From: Paenibacillus sp. HWE-109
Lineage (GTDB): Bacteria; Bacillota; Bacilli; Paenibacillales; NBRC-103111
Direction of reading: 5' to 3'
Assembly: GCF_022163125.1 (NCBI RefSeq)
Contig: NZ_CP091881.1
Location: forward strand, 8,202,501 to 8,266,500
Length of the DNA stretch: 64,000 nt
The position numbers and the translations under genes were made by a program. This document shows positions 52,773 through 61,285 of the stretch, in pieces. Within the stretch, counting starts at the first letter, position 1, and each line of letters starts with the position of its first letter. The notes below the pieces were generated by a model, which was not told the origin of the DNA, did no database searches, and worked only from the letters and a program-made list of their open reading frames with translations.

Positions 52773-53770
52773 CAGATTTCCATCAAAACTTTAATCTTTT
52801 TTTCGATGGGCTTGAGATGTCTCGCCAACATCAGAATCGTTCCGAACAGATGCAGCTTCATTCCCATATGGGTGAGGGGGGAATTCGCCGCTTTGTACCC
52901 AGACCGGATATTGAGGTTGTGATTTCGGATTTTACCTTCCATCGCAATCGGAAGCTGCTTTTTGGCACACAAACAGCGATGGTTGAGCTTAATTATTGCT
53001 TGCAAGGGAAGCGAGAGATTCATGTCGATGGAGCCCACTACGAATATGTTCCGGGAAGCTGCTCGCTCCAGTTTATGAATGAAGTGGATGTTGAATTTCA
53101 ATTTACCGGGAATCATCCTTATCTGATGCTGGGTATAGGTATTCCTGTTTCAACGTTTCATCATTACATGGCGGAGGTTGGGGGCACGAGATCCTTCGAC
53201 TTCTTTCAAATTATGGGCCAACGCTCATTCCAAATGTTTCAGGAGGCGATTGACCCAGCAGTCTCTGTTATCCTTCAGCGAGTTTTGCAAAGCACCCAAT
53301 CTAGTGGCACCAAGAATATCGAAATGGAATGCCGCGTATTGGAACTCATTTCCAGTACTTTTCAGTCCTTCCTGATTGACGGAGATTCATCTCAAGCTAA
53401 ACTGCCTAAACGTGATTGGCACAAAATTCGGGAAGCAAGAGACATCATACTGGAACGAATGACAGATCCCCCCACACTGATTGAATTGTCCCGGATGATT
53501 GGTTTGAATGACTGCAAGCTCAAAAAAGGATTTAAAGAACTGTATGGTACTACGGTTTTCGGGTACTTGCGGGATAAGCGGCTAGAGAAGGCCTACCAGT
53601 TGCTGCAGCAGGGAATGTTGAATGTGACTGAAACTTCCTGCGAAGTAGGTTACTCCAATTGCAGCTACTTCTCTGAGGTATTCCGTGATAAATATGGCGT
53701 GAACCCGGGAGAATTTATTCGTCATTCTGCCGCTAGGCGCGATTCAAACAATCGCATTGAATTCCTGTAG
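52769..53770 (+). CDS. second AraC-family regulator, PchR-like paralogue
   Basis: 333 residues. The C-terminal region LKKGFKELYGTTVFGYLRDK is nearly the same as in the preceding gene, and gene order and overlap indicate a tandem duplication followed by divergence of the N-terminal sensing part. It probably responds to a different siderophore or forms a pair with its neighbour. Translation is coupled to the upstream gene. Confidence 0.85.
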   Translation: MTDFHQNFNLFFDGLEMSRQHQNRSEQMQLHSHMGEGGIRRFVPRPDIEVVISDFTFHRNRKLLFGTQTAMVELNYCLQGKREIHVDGAHYEYVPGSCSLQFMNEVDVEFQFTGNHPYLMLGIGIPVSTFHHYMAEVGGTRSFDFFQIMGQRSFQMFQEAIDPAVSVILQRVLQSTQSSGTKNIEMECRVLELISSTFQSFLIDGDSSQAKLPKRDWHKIREARDIILERMTDPPTLIELSRMIGLNDCKLKKGFKELYGTTVFGYLRDKRLEKAYQLLQQGMLNVTETSCEVGYSNCSYFSEVFRDKYGVNPGEFIRHSAARRDSNNRIEFL

Positions 53771-53797
53771 ACTGCTCTCCTTGAGAGCAGTTTTTTT
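53771..53797 (+). terminator. intrinsic terminator
   Basis: ACTGCTCTC and GAGAGCAGT form a tight stem, followed by TTTTTTT. It begins directly after the stop of the second AraC gene. Confidence 0.92.
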
Positions 53798-53896
53798 GTT
53801 GCTCGGATATCCTTATAACCAGTCCAATAGTCCGGCTGCTGGTAGAAGGTCATCTTGGATGCGTAGTACCATGGATAGGAAAGGAGAGGGTATGAC

Positions 53897-55087
53897 TTGA
53901 AAAGTAGATTGGTTATTATGTTTCTAATTGTCTTGGGCGGGATGATATCCATAGCTGCTTTCAATCCTATCATTGGTCCACTTTCACGTAATCTGGGACT
54001 GAGTGATGTTCAATCCGGAAGCTTAGTATCGATTGCAGGCTTATGCTGGCTCCTTGGCGGATATTTCTGGGAAAAGCAAACGTTCATGAGCCGCAAAATC
54101 CGGTTAGCTTCCATTATAATTATCTATGTGGCGACGCTGATTATCTTTGCGCGGTTAGCTGACTACTCGACACAAGCTAGCAGCTCAACCAGCTTGTTTT
54201 GGAGTTTCTTCTTGCTGCGGGCGATCGCTGGTTTCTTCTTTGGCGGCATTCCAGCACTAGCCCAAGCCTATATCATGGGCTGGACAACAGAGGAAACACG
54301 GACCCGAGGCATGGCCTTGTTCGGTGCTGCCAATGGATTAGGTTTCGTGTTAGGACCTGCGATGAGTGGCGGCATGGTGGCACTGGGTCTTACAGCTCCG
54401 ATGTACGCGGCTGCTCTCCTGCTTTTTCTGCTTGCGATCCTATTTCTAGCTGCGATTCCAAAAGAACAGGAAAAGGCCATAGAGCGTCAGGCCAATGCAC
54501 TGTCACCTAATGATGGACGGATTCGCCTCTACTTGTGGATCGGGCTGGTGCTATCGTTTGCCTTAAATATCGTTCAGGTAACGATTGGATTCTATGTGCA
54601 AGATAGATTGGGGTACAGTGCCAAGCAAGCTACTCAGTTAATTGGGCTTGGGCTTGCTATTTCCGGTGTCATGGTCGTGCTATCGCAAATTGTCATAAGC
54701 AAATATCTCATGTGGCCATATAAGCGGATCATCATCATTGGACTCACTTTTGTCGCTTTGGGATTGGCGGGGCTTTTAACGGTTATCCGTTTCGCTTACT
54801 TAGATTTTGCTGTACTCGGAATCGGAATCGGATTTACTTTGCTCGGATATAGTGCCGGAGCCTCTGCAGCCGTTCAAAATCATGAACAAAGAAGTGTTGC
54901 TGCTTACATTGCCGCTTTGCAGGGTGGAGGATCATGCTTAGGACCTATCGCAGGCACGGCTTTATATACCGCCAATTCGGCATTTCCTTACTCCTTTTGT
55001 GTGCTTTTGATTGGCATGTCCAGCTTTTTTGTTCTGAGGAAAAGGATATCTGCGCCAGTTAAGGCTTTTCAGGAAATGGACTGTTAA
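53897..55087 (+). CDS. MFS transporter, possible siderophore exporter
   Basis: 396 residues, about twelve membrane segments, with MFS features such as GFFFGGIPALAQAYIMGWTT and GAANGLGFVLGPAMSGG. The start is TTG at 53897 behind AAGGAGAGGG; the nearby ATG at 53892 reads straight into a stop. Its place after two PchR-like regulators suggests export of a metallophore, as with CntE-type carriers, but a drug efflux pump is equally possible on sequence alone. Confidence 0.8.
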   Translation: MKSRLVIMFLIVLGGMISIAAFNPIIGPLSRNLGLSDVQSGSLVSIAGLCWLLGGYFWEKQTFMSRKIRLASIIIIYVATLIIFARLADYSTQASSSTSLFWSFFLLRAIAGFFFGGIPALAQAYIMGWTTEETRTRGMALFGAANGLGFVLGPAMSGGMVALGLTAPMYAAALLLFLLAILFLAAIPKEQEKAIERQANALSPNDGRIRLYLWIGLVLSFALNIVQVTIGFYVQDRLGYSAKQATQLIGLGLAISGVMVVLSQIVISKYLMWPYKRIIIIGLTFVALGLAGLLTVIRFAYLDFAVLGIGIGFTLLGYSAGASAAVQNHEQRSVAAYIAALQGGGSCLGPIAGTALYTANSAFPYSFCVLLIGMSSFFVLRKRISAPVKAFQEMDC

Positions 55088-55097
55088 GCAATACAAT

Positions 55098-55131
55098 GAA
55101 GGGGCCCTGCATTTTGCGGGGCCTCTTTTGT
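55098..55131 (+). terminator. intrinsic terminator after the MFS gene
   Basis: GGGGCCC and GGGGCCTC arms close a GCATTTTGC inner hairpin, followed by TTTT. Slight mismatches in the stem. Confidence 0.7.
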
Positions 55132-55192
55132 TACCACAATAATATGTTTTTGGGTTATGATTCCAGCAAAAAGTGTCATTATTGCGAAGTTG

Positions 55193-55421
55193 AGGGAACT
55201 ACAGTCCGCTATTCTAGCCAAAAGTATCCATATCGCGGGGGTGAGGGAACTCCAGTCCGCTATTTTGCTGTTTCAAGGCAAATTCAGCGTTTTTCGTGGA
55301 AATAAGACCCTGTAGTTCCGCTAATGCCCTAGCATCCCTGCTATTTGCCAAAATAGCGTCCTCTAGTTCCCTTAACAGGTTTTGTCGCTACGAAGAGGCT
55401 GATCTCTCAGGGCGGCGAAGC
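55193..55421. repeat. two-forward/two-reverse palindromic repeat element, copy 2
   Basis: Forward motifs AGGGAACTACAGTCCGCTAT at 55193 and AGGGAACTCCAGTCCGCTAT at 55244; reverse-complement motifs at 55302-55320 and 55352-55372. The order and spacing repeat copy 1 at 26754-26934. It is directly followed (55380-55421) by the 42-base unit that also ends the AlkD-like gene. The rest of the 487-base gap shows no gene. Confidence 0.85.
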
Positions 55422-55574
55422 TGGTTTTCTCGTATTTCAGCATTATCCAGAAAGAACATATTCGGATTTAATGACATTTGTTCGCTAAAATGCGGAAATG
55501 TTACGCGATTTGCGATTTACGGTCCTTGAAAACAGGTGATAATCTAGGTTGGAGAGAGCGAGGGAGGATTTTGA

Positions 55575-56495
55575 ATGAGAACTTTCACAAAAAATAGCGC
55601 TTTACTGCTTATGACATTACCTGGTTTGCTTCTATTGATTGCGTTTCATTACTTGCCCATTGGCGGCATACTGATCGCGTTCAAAAATTTCCGTTATTCG
55701 GGGGGAAGCTTCTTCACGAACTTCCAAAATAGCCCGTGGGTCGGCTTCAAAAACTTTGAGTTTTTTTTGAAAGCGCCGGATGCATTCCTTATAACACGCA
55801 ATACCGTCGTCTACAATTTGATATTTATTGCATTGGGTTCTCTAATTGCCCTATTTCTTGCAATCGCTTTAAATGAGATCAGAAATAGACGGCTAGCCAA
55901 AGTGTATCAGACGACGATCTTGCTGCCCTATTTTCTATCATGGATTGCGGTCAGCTACCTGTTCTACGGATTTCTTAGCGTCGATAAAGGGATCATCAAC
56001 CAATTGATTCTGCAGCCGCTTGGCATAGATGCCGTGCAGTGGTACAGCGACACCAAGTATTGGCCTTATATCCTTGTCTTCACTAATATATGGAAATATG
56101 CCGGTTATAATTGTATCGTCTATTTGGCCTCGATTACGGGGATCGCTCATGAATACTACGAAGCTGCTGCACTTGATGGCGCGTCCAAATGGCAACAAAT
56201 TCGCCATATTACGATTCCATCCATCTCCACAGTCATAACGTTACTCGTGCTGTTAGGAATCGGACGAATGTTTTTTGCGGATTTTGGTTTATTCTATCAG
56301 GTTCCCATGAATTCCGGTGCCCTGTTTGACGTCACCAATGTAATCGACACTTACGTTTTCCGGGCATTGATGAATAGCGGGGATATCGGAATGTCTTCAG
56401 CCGCAAGTACGTTCCAAGCGTTCGTAGGATTTATATTCGTTCTTTTATCGAACTACGTGGTTCGAAAAATAGATAAAGACAAAGCCATTTTCTAA
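55575..56495 (+). CDS. oligosaccharide ABC permease, LplB type
   Basis: 306 residues, six membrane segments, EAA loop YYEAAALDGASKWQQIRHIT. The opening LLLMTLPGLLLLIAFHYLPI and the FKNFRY segment are typical of LplB/YtcP-system permeases of Paenibacillus. GAGGGAGG precedes the ATG. First gene of a permease-permease-binding protein-regulator-glucanase series. Confidence 0.93.
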   Translation: MRTFTKNSALLLMTLPGLLLLIAFHYLPIGGILIAFKNFRYSGGSFFTNFQNSPWVGFKNFEFFLKAPDAFLITRNTVVYNLIFIALGSLIALFLAIALNEIRNRRLAKVYQTTILLPYFLSWIAVSYLFYGFLSVDKGIINQLILQPLGIDAVQWYSDTKYWPYILVFTNIWKYAGYNCIVYLASITGIAHEYYEAAALDGASKWQQIRHITIPSISTVITLLVLLGIGRMFFADFGLFYQVPMNSGALFDVTNVIDTYVFRALMNSGDIGMSSAASTFQAFVGFIFVLLSNYVVRKIDKDKAIF

Positions 56496-56507
56496 GGGGG
56501 GAGATCG

Positions 56508-57410
56508 ATGAAATCTGCTATAAAAATCAATTCCATATCGGCTACGGCCAACTTGATTATTCACGCGTTGTTTATCCTAATGGCTTTGACTTGCGTAGTT
56601 CCGCTGCTCCTGGTGGTAGTGGTTTCCATAACCGACGAACAATCCGTAGTTATTGACGGATACAGGTTCTGGCCTCAGCAATTTTCATTGGAGGCTTACA
56701 AGTACCTTTTGCAGGAAGGTAAAACCATCATTCAAGCTTATGGCGTAACAATCTTCGTAACCGTCGTAGGGACGATATTGAGCCTGTTCGTTATCTCATC
56801 ATTTGCGTATCCATTGTCTAGAAAGGATTTTGCCTATCGCAAGCTATTTACCTTTCTGGTGGTCTTTACACTGTTATTCTCAGGTGGCATGGTCTCCTGG
56901 TATATGGTGACGACGCAACTCTTTCAACTCAAGAATAATGTGTGGGCATTGATCGTTCCGTATCTATTTAATGGATGGTATGTAATGATCATGAGAACTT
57001 ATTTCATGACATCGATTCCTGACGGGATTATTGAATCAGCCAAAATCGATGGAGCCGGTGAATATCGAATCTTCTTTTCTATTGTGTTACGGCTGTCCTT
57101 GCCAGGCTTAGCGACGATCGGTCTATTCAGTTCCATTGTATATTGGAACGATTGGTGGCTGCCCCTTATGTTAGTTCAAGATGACAAGATATTGAATATT
57201 CAATATTTGTTATATAAAGCGCAGAGTACAGCGGACTTCCTATCCTCCGTGAGTGGACAGAATTATGGGACCGTTATGCAGATTTCGCCACCTTCGCTTA
57301 CGGTTCGAATGGCGCTTGCCGTGGTTGGAATAGGCCCGATTGTGCTCGCTTATCCGTTTTTTCAAAAGTATTTTGTCCAGGGCTTGACAGTAGGTGCAAT
57401 TAAAGGCTAA
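56508..57410 (+). CDS. oligosaccharide ABC permease, YtcP/LplC type
   Basis: 300 residues, six membrane segments, with SVVIDGYRFWPQQFSLEAY and the EAA-type loop IIESAKIDGAGEYRIFFSI. The C-terminus QKYFVQGLTVGAIKG is the family hallmark. It starts 12 bases after the first permease and pairs with it. No ATPase gene is nearby, so a shared ATPase is expected. Confidence 0.93.
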   Translation: MKSAIKINSISATANLIIHALFILMALTCVVPLLLVVVVSITDEQSVVIDGYRFWPQQFSLEAYKYLLQEGKTIIQAYGVTIFVTVVGTILSLFVISSFAYPLSRKDFAYRKLFTFLVVFTLLFSGGMVSWYMVTTQLFQLKNNVWALIVPYLFNGWYVMIMRTYFMTSIPDGIIESAKIDGAGEYRIFFSIVLRLSLPGLATIGLFSSIVYWNDWWLPLMLVQDDKILNIQYLLYKAQSTADFLSSVSGQNYGTVMQISPPSLTVRMALAVVGIGPIVLAYPFFQKYFVQGLTVGAIKG

Positions 57411-57461
57411 ATCCAATCATATTGGTTAGCATAGATACTCACAAATTGGGAGGTTATCAAG

Positions 57462-58988
57462 ATGGCAAAGGGGAAAAGGCAGATGCAAGCGTTGACAGTG
57501 GGGATGTTGTCACTGTCCATCGTATTAGCAGGCTGCAGCAGCAACAGCAATCAGGCAAGTGTCACCACTACGCCAAGTCCGAGTGCCAAAGGGACTCAAG
57601 CGGAGTTAGCGCCGTATCAAATCGACTGGTATATCATTGGCACAGCACCTCAACCGGATAATGAACTGGTAGAAGCCGAAATTAATAAGATTACGCAACC
57701 AGCAATCAATGCTACGGTCAAGATGCATGTTATTCCTTTCGGGGATTATGACAACAAGATGACTGCGTCCCTGGCAACCGGCGAGAAGGTAGATCTCATG
57801 TTTACCTCCAATGGGAATATGAACTACAATACGATGGTAGGGAAAGGGGCATTCGTCGATCTGACGGATAAGCTCGATAAATTAGCGCCTGATGCGAAAA
57901 AGCTGTTGTCGGAAGGTTTCTTGCAAGCCAGCGCGATTAAGGGACGAAATTACACGTTGGCTGCGTATAAGGAGAAGGGCTCATGGCTCGGCCTTATAGC
58001 AAGTAAAAATTTGATGGAAAAGTATAAAATCAATATTTCTCAAATGAAGAGCATAGAAGATATGGAACCAGCTCTAAAAATCATCAAAGAGAATGAACCG
58101 GGAATTACGCCATTTCTAGCTACCATGACAACCCGAGCTCCTAATTTTAATAATCGGGACTTCTGGAATGTATCGCCGATTCAATCGCTTATGTTGAAAA
58201 AGGACGGAAGCGGCTATACACTGGAGTTGGATGAGCCGGCCTACATGAGTACGTTGAAAACGATGAATAAATATTACAAGGCGGGATACATTCCGGCAGA
58301 CGCGGCTGTTAAGAAGGTTACCAATGATGACAAAGCCAAAGCTGGCTTTATACTCTCTCAATTGAAGCCGTATGTTGATGTTCAAGTGGGGAATGCAATC
58401 GGAATACCGATGGTGTACCAGAACTTTGGCAAGCCGATTACTACAACCAACGATTTGGTCGGCTCTATGATGGCTATTCCTACGAATTCCAAAAATCCTG
58501 ACCGCGTATTGATGTTTTATAATATGATGTATGCCAATGAGAAACTGATCAATTTGGTAGGGCGGGGAATCGAAGGCAAGCATTATGTCAAAAAAGGTGA
58601 TAAACGGATCGACTATGCACCAGATACGGATAATGGGAAAAAATCAGGATACAAGCCCAATACGACTTGGGCGTATGGTAACCAATTCCAGACCTATTTG
58701 ATGCCTGGCGAACCGGACGATATCTGGGCGCAATTCAAGAAATTCAATGACGAATCAGAAATTGTTCCGGATTTGGGCTTTAACTTTGACAGCTCGACTT
58801 TAACGTCAGAAGTCGCAGCCATCAAAAACGTGGAAAGCGAATTTAGGCCGATCTTGGAAACCGGTTCGGTTGATCCGGAAGCTTACGTGCCCAAATTCAA
58901 GGAAAAGCTGAAAGCGGCAGGCATTGATAAGGTGCTTCAGGAAATGAATAAGCAATATGACAGCTGGAAAGCATCAGCTAAAAAATAA
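57462..58988 (+). CDS. oligosaccharide-binding lipoprotein, LipO/YtcQ type
   Basis: 508 residues. A lipoprotein signal ends SIVLAGC (Cys near 24) and is followed by a Ser/Thr linker. The mature part has QIDWYIIGTAPQPDNELVEA and DLMFTSNGNMNYNTMVGKGA, typical of the large LipO-type binding proteins. GGGAGG upstream of the ATG. It probably binds plant-polysaccharide fragments released by the GH9 enzyme downstream. Confidence 0.92.
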   Translation: MAKGKRQMQALTVGMLSLSIVLAGCSSNSNQASVTTTPSPSAKGTQAELAPYQIDWYIIGTAPQPDNELVEAEINKITQPAINATVKMHVIPFGDYDNKMTASLATGEKVDLMFTSNGNMNYNTMVGKGAFVDLTDKLDKLAPDAKKLLSEGFLQASAIKGRNYTLAAYKEKGSWLGLIASKNLMEKYKINISQMKSIEDMEPALKIIKENEPGITPFLATMTTRAPNFNNRDFWNVSPIQSLMLKKDGSGYTLELDEPAYMSTLKTMNKYYKAGYIPADAAVKKVTNDDKAKAGFILSQLKPYVDVQVGNAIGIPMVYQNFGKPITTTNDLVGSMMAIPTNSKNPDRVLMFYNMMYANEKLINLVGRGIEGKHYVKKGDKRIDYAPDTDNGKKSGYKPNTTWAYGNQFQTYLMPGEPDDIWAQFKKFNDESEIVPDLGFNFDSSTLTSEVAAIKNVESEFRPILETGSVDPEAYVPKFKEKLKAAGIDKVLQEMNKQYDSWKASAKK

Positions 58989-59014
58989 AATGGTTGTGGA
59001 CAGGAGGAGAAGTA

Positions 59015-61252
59015 ATGAAAGTTCCGTCTCGCATGCTGGAAAGTCGTTACTTCTCCAGCCTGTTCGTTTATTTATCGACTTTAATGGCGGTCGTTGTGCT
59101 CGCTGTATCCTTTATTTTGTATCTCCAGTTTGTGAAGATCGAACAGAGAAAAATCTATACGTTTTCCGAGGAATCGTTGTCGCAGATCAGTTCGGCGGCG
59201 GATTCTGTGCTGGAGAATGCCAAAATGGCCATAGCCCAAATTCTGCTCGATAAGGATATGTCCAAAATTTTCTATCCAGCAGCGACCGATCCCGTCGATA
59301 TGAAAAACATCACGGATAGGCTCAATCTGATTGCTTCAATGCCGTTCCTCCATTCCGTCTATCTGTACAATGGCAAGCTGGATGTTTATTATATCAGCAA
59401 TTACGGCTTGCAAAAAAAATCCAATGTGGATGATCAAGAGATTGTGGATATTATCAAGGATTTTAAACCAGATATGAATTTGAAACCGATTACACGTACC
59501 ATCAAAAGGCAATCCAACTTCGTCGGAATCGAATACAATGTGTATACCTTTATTTATTATGAAGCAACGGGCTTGGAAGAAGGAAGCGCTATCGTCTTGA
59601 ATGTCTCTGATTCCTGGATGAAGAAGGTCATTGAAGGCATGGATAAGAACCGCAATGGAAGCATCATCATGATGGATTCGCAAGGAGTTATGTTCAGCAG
59701 CATCTATAAGAACAGTATGCTAAGTGCCTTATCGGATCAAGAATTTGTGCAGGATATCTTACATTCCAAAGAAAAGTCGGGACATTTCATCGGAAAAGTG
59801 GATGGCGTTAAGTCTTTAATCACGTTCGCCTCATCGGATTCCCTTGATTGGAAATTCGTCCGCTATACGCCTTATGAGGTAGTCGTTAAGGATGTCAATA
59901 CGATGAGAACGAGAACGCTGGGAATTTGCCTGTTGCTGATCGTCGTGGGCTTTGCGTTGTCTTATTTATCTTCCAAGAGATTGAACCGCCCGATGACCGC
60001 TATGCTGAAGAGAGTTGGGATACAAGATCAAGCTTTAAGAGAAAACTCCTACAAATTGAAGCAGGATTTCTTAAGACAATGGATGTTATCGGATGGTCAA
60101 GTTTCTAAGCCTATTCTGATAAAGCAATTGGAACATTTCGAGATTAGTTTGGATACCCATAGTCCCATTGTGATACTCCTTTTGAAAATCGATCACTTCA
60201 AAGAATTTTCTATGCAGTATAGCTTCAAGGACAGGGGTTTGTTCCGATTTGGAGTTATGAATATTGCTTCGGAGATTCTATCCGGTTATATGTCTTGCGA
60301 AGCGGTGGATCTCGGAGATGATCACGTGGTCTTCATGATGAATGAAAGTAGAGGTGTAGATCTCGATAAACTGATTTCGGACATTCAACAGGCGATCAAT
60401 AAGCATCTTAAAATGTCGGTTACGGCCGCTGTCAGTCGACTCGGTGTAGACATTTGGGATTGCCGTCAATGTTATACGGATGCTCTTGAGGCTTCTCAGT
60501 TCCGGGTCTTTTACGGGTGGGGCTCGCTAATTCACGCGGAGCTCACGGCTGAAAGAAACTGTCGAACGTTCCGCTACCCGATTCAACAGGAGGAGCAGTT
60601 GACGGATGCTTTGATGTCAGGACGGATGGAAGATGTGAAGAATCTTTGCTCTGTGATTCTGGCGTCGACGGAAGGGTATGCGTACAAAGATCTTCAACTG
60701 ACCGTATTCCGCTTATTTTTTGCCGTTAATATGGTCGTAGATACGCTCGAGAAGGCGTCTGGATACGGATTCTCTATCAATTTCGGTGAAGTGTTTGCAG
60801 CGTTATCTGAATTAGAGCGGCTCTCGGATATTCAGAACCAATTTCTGGAGTTGTTTCAACGTATTGAAGAGAAGCTGGGCGAGCGAAAAAACACCCGATA
60901 TGATGAATTGATGCGGAGAATACGCGGTATCATTGAATTGCAGTATATGAAAGATGATTTAAGCATTGATAGTATCGCGGATATTCTGAATATGTCTTCC
61001 GTTTATTTGGGCAGATTGATCAAGAAATATACATCTAAGACCATTAACGACTACATTATAGAAGTCAGAATCGAGAAATCAACGGAAATGCTAGCCTCTT
61101 CGAATAAGACGATTACGGAAATATCCAAGGATACGGGCTTTGCCAGTATGAGCTATTTTGGCAGAGTGTTCAAAAAAATACAAGGGATTACGCCAAACGA
61201 GTATAGACAAAAAATGAGGGATACGTCCCAGACGAACGGAAATGAAAGTTGA
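59015..61252 (+). CDS. membrane-bound AraC-family regulator
   Basis: 745 residues from ATG at 59015 behind AGGAGGAG. Two membrane segments (about 15-38 and 295-318) enclose an extracellular sensor domain; a cytoplasmic middle part and an AraC helix-turn-helix (about 645-735, DSIADILNMSSVYLGRLIKK, ending ITPNEYRQ) follow. It joins sensing and DNA binding in one chain with no kinase, as in the YtdP/YesS group of Bacillus. It most likely controls this locus. It lies 26 bases after the binding protein gene and 33 bases before the glucanase. Confidence 0.9.
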   Translation: MKVPSRMLESRYFSSLFVYLSTLMAVVVLAVSFILYLQFVKIEQRKIYTFSEESLSQISSAADSVLENAKMAIAQILLDKDMSKIFYPAATDPVDMKNITDRLNLIASMPFLHSVYLYNGKLDVYYISNYGLQKKSNVDDQEIVDIIKDFKPDMNLKPITRTIKRQSNFVGIEYNVYTFIYYEATGLEEGSAIVLNVSDSWMKKVIEGMDKNRNGSIIMMDSQGVMFSSIYKNSMLSALSDQEFVQDILHSKEKSGHFIGKVDGVKSLITFASSDSLDWKFVRYTPYEVVVKDVNTMRTRTLGICLLLIVVGFALSYLSSKRLNRPMTAMLKRVGIQDQALRENSYKLKQDFLRQWMLSDGQVSKPILIKQLEHFEISLDTHSPIVILLLKIDHFKEFSMQYSFKDRGLFRFGVMNIASEILSGYMSCEAVDLGDDHVVFMMNESRGVDLDKLISDIQQAINKHLKMSVTAAVSRLGVDIWDCRQCYTDALEASQFRVFYGWGSLIHAELTAERNCRTFRYPIQQEEQLTDALMSGRMEDVKNLCSVILASTEGYAYKDLQLTVFRLFFAVNMVVDTLEKASGYGFSINFGEVFAALSELERLSDIQNQFLELFQRIEEKLGERKNTRYDELMRRIRGIIELQYMKDDLSIDSIADILNMSSVYLGRLIKKYTSKTINDYIIEVRIEKSTEMLASSNKTITEISKDTGFASMSYFGRVFKKIQGITPNEYRQKMRDTSQTNGNES

Positions 61253-61285
61253 TGTAGAGGTGAAACAAATAAGGAGGGATTAATA

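Noticed and set aside
55096..55529. Two plus-strand frames in the repeat region before the LplB-type permease
   Set aside because: They run through the four-motif repeat element, lack ribosome sites and resemble no protein.
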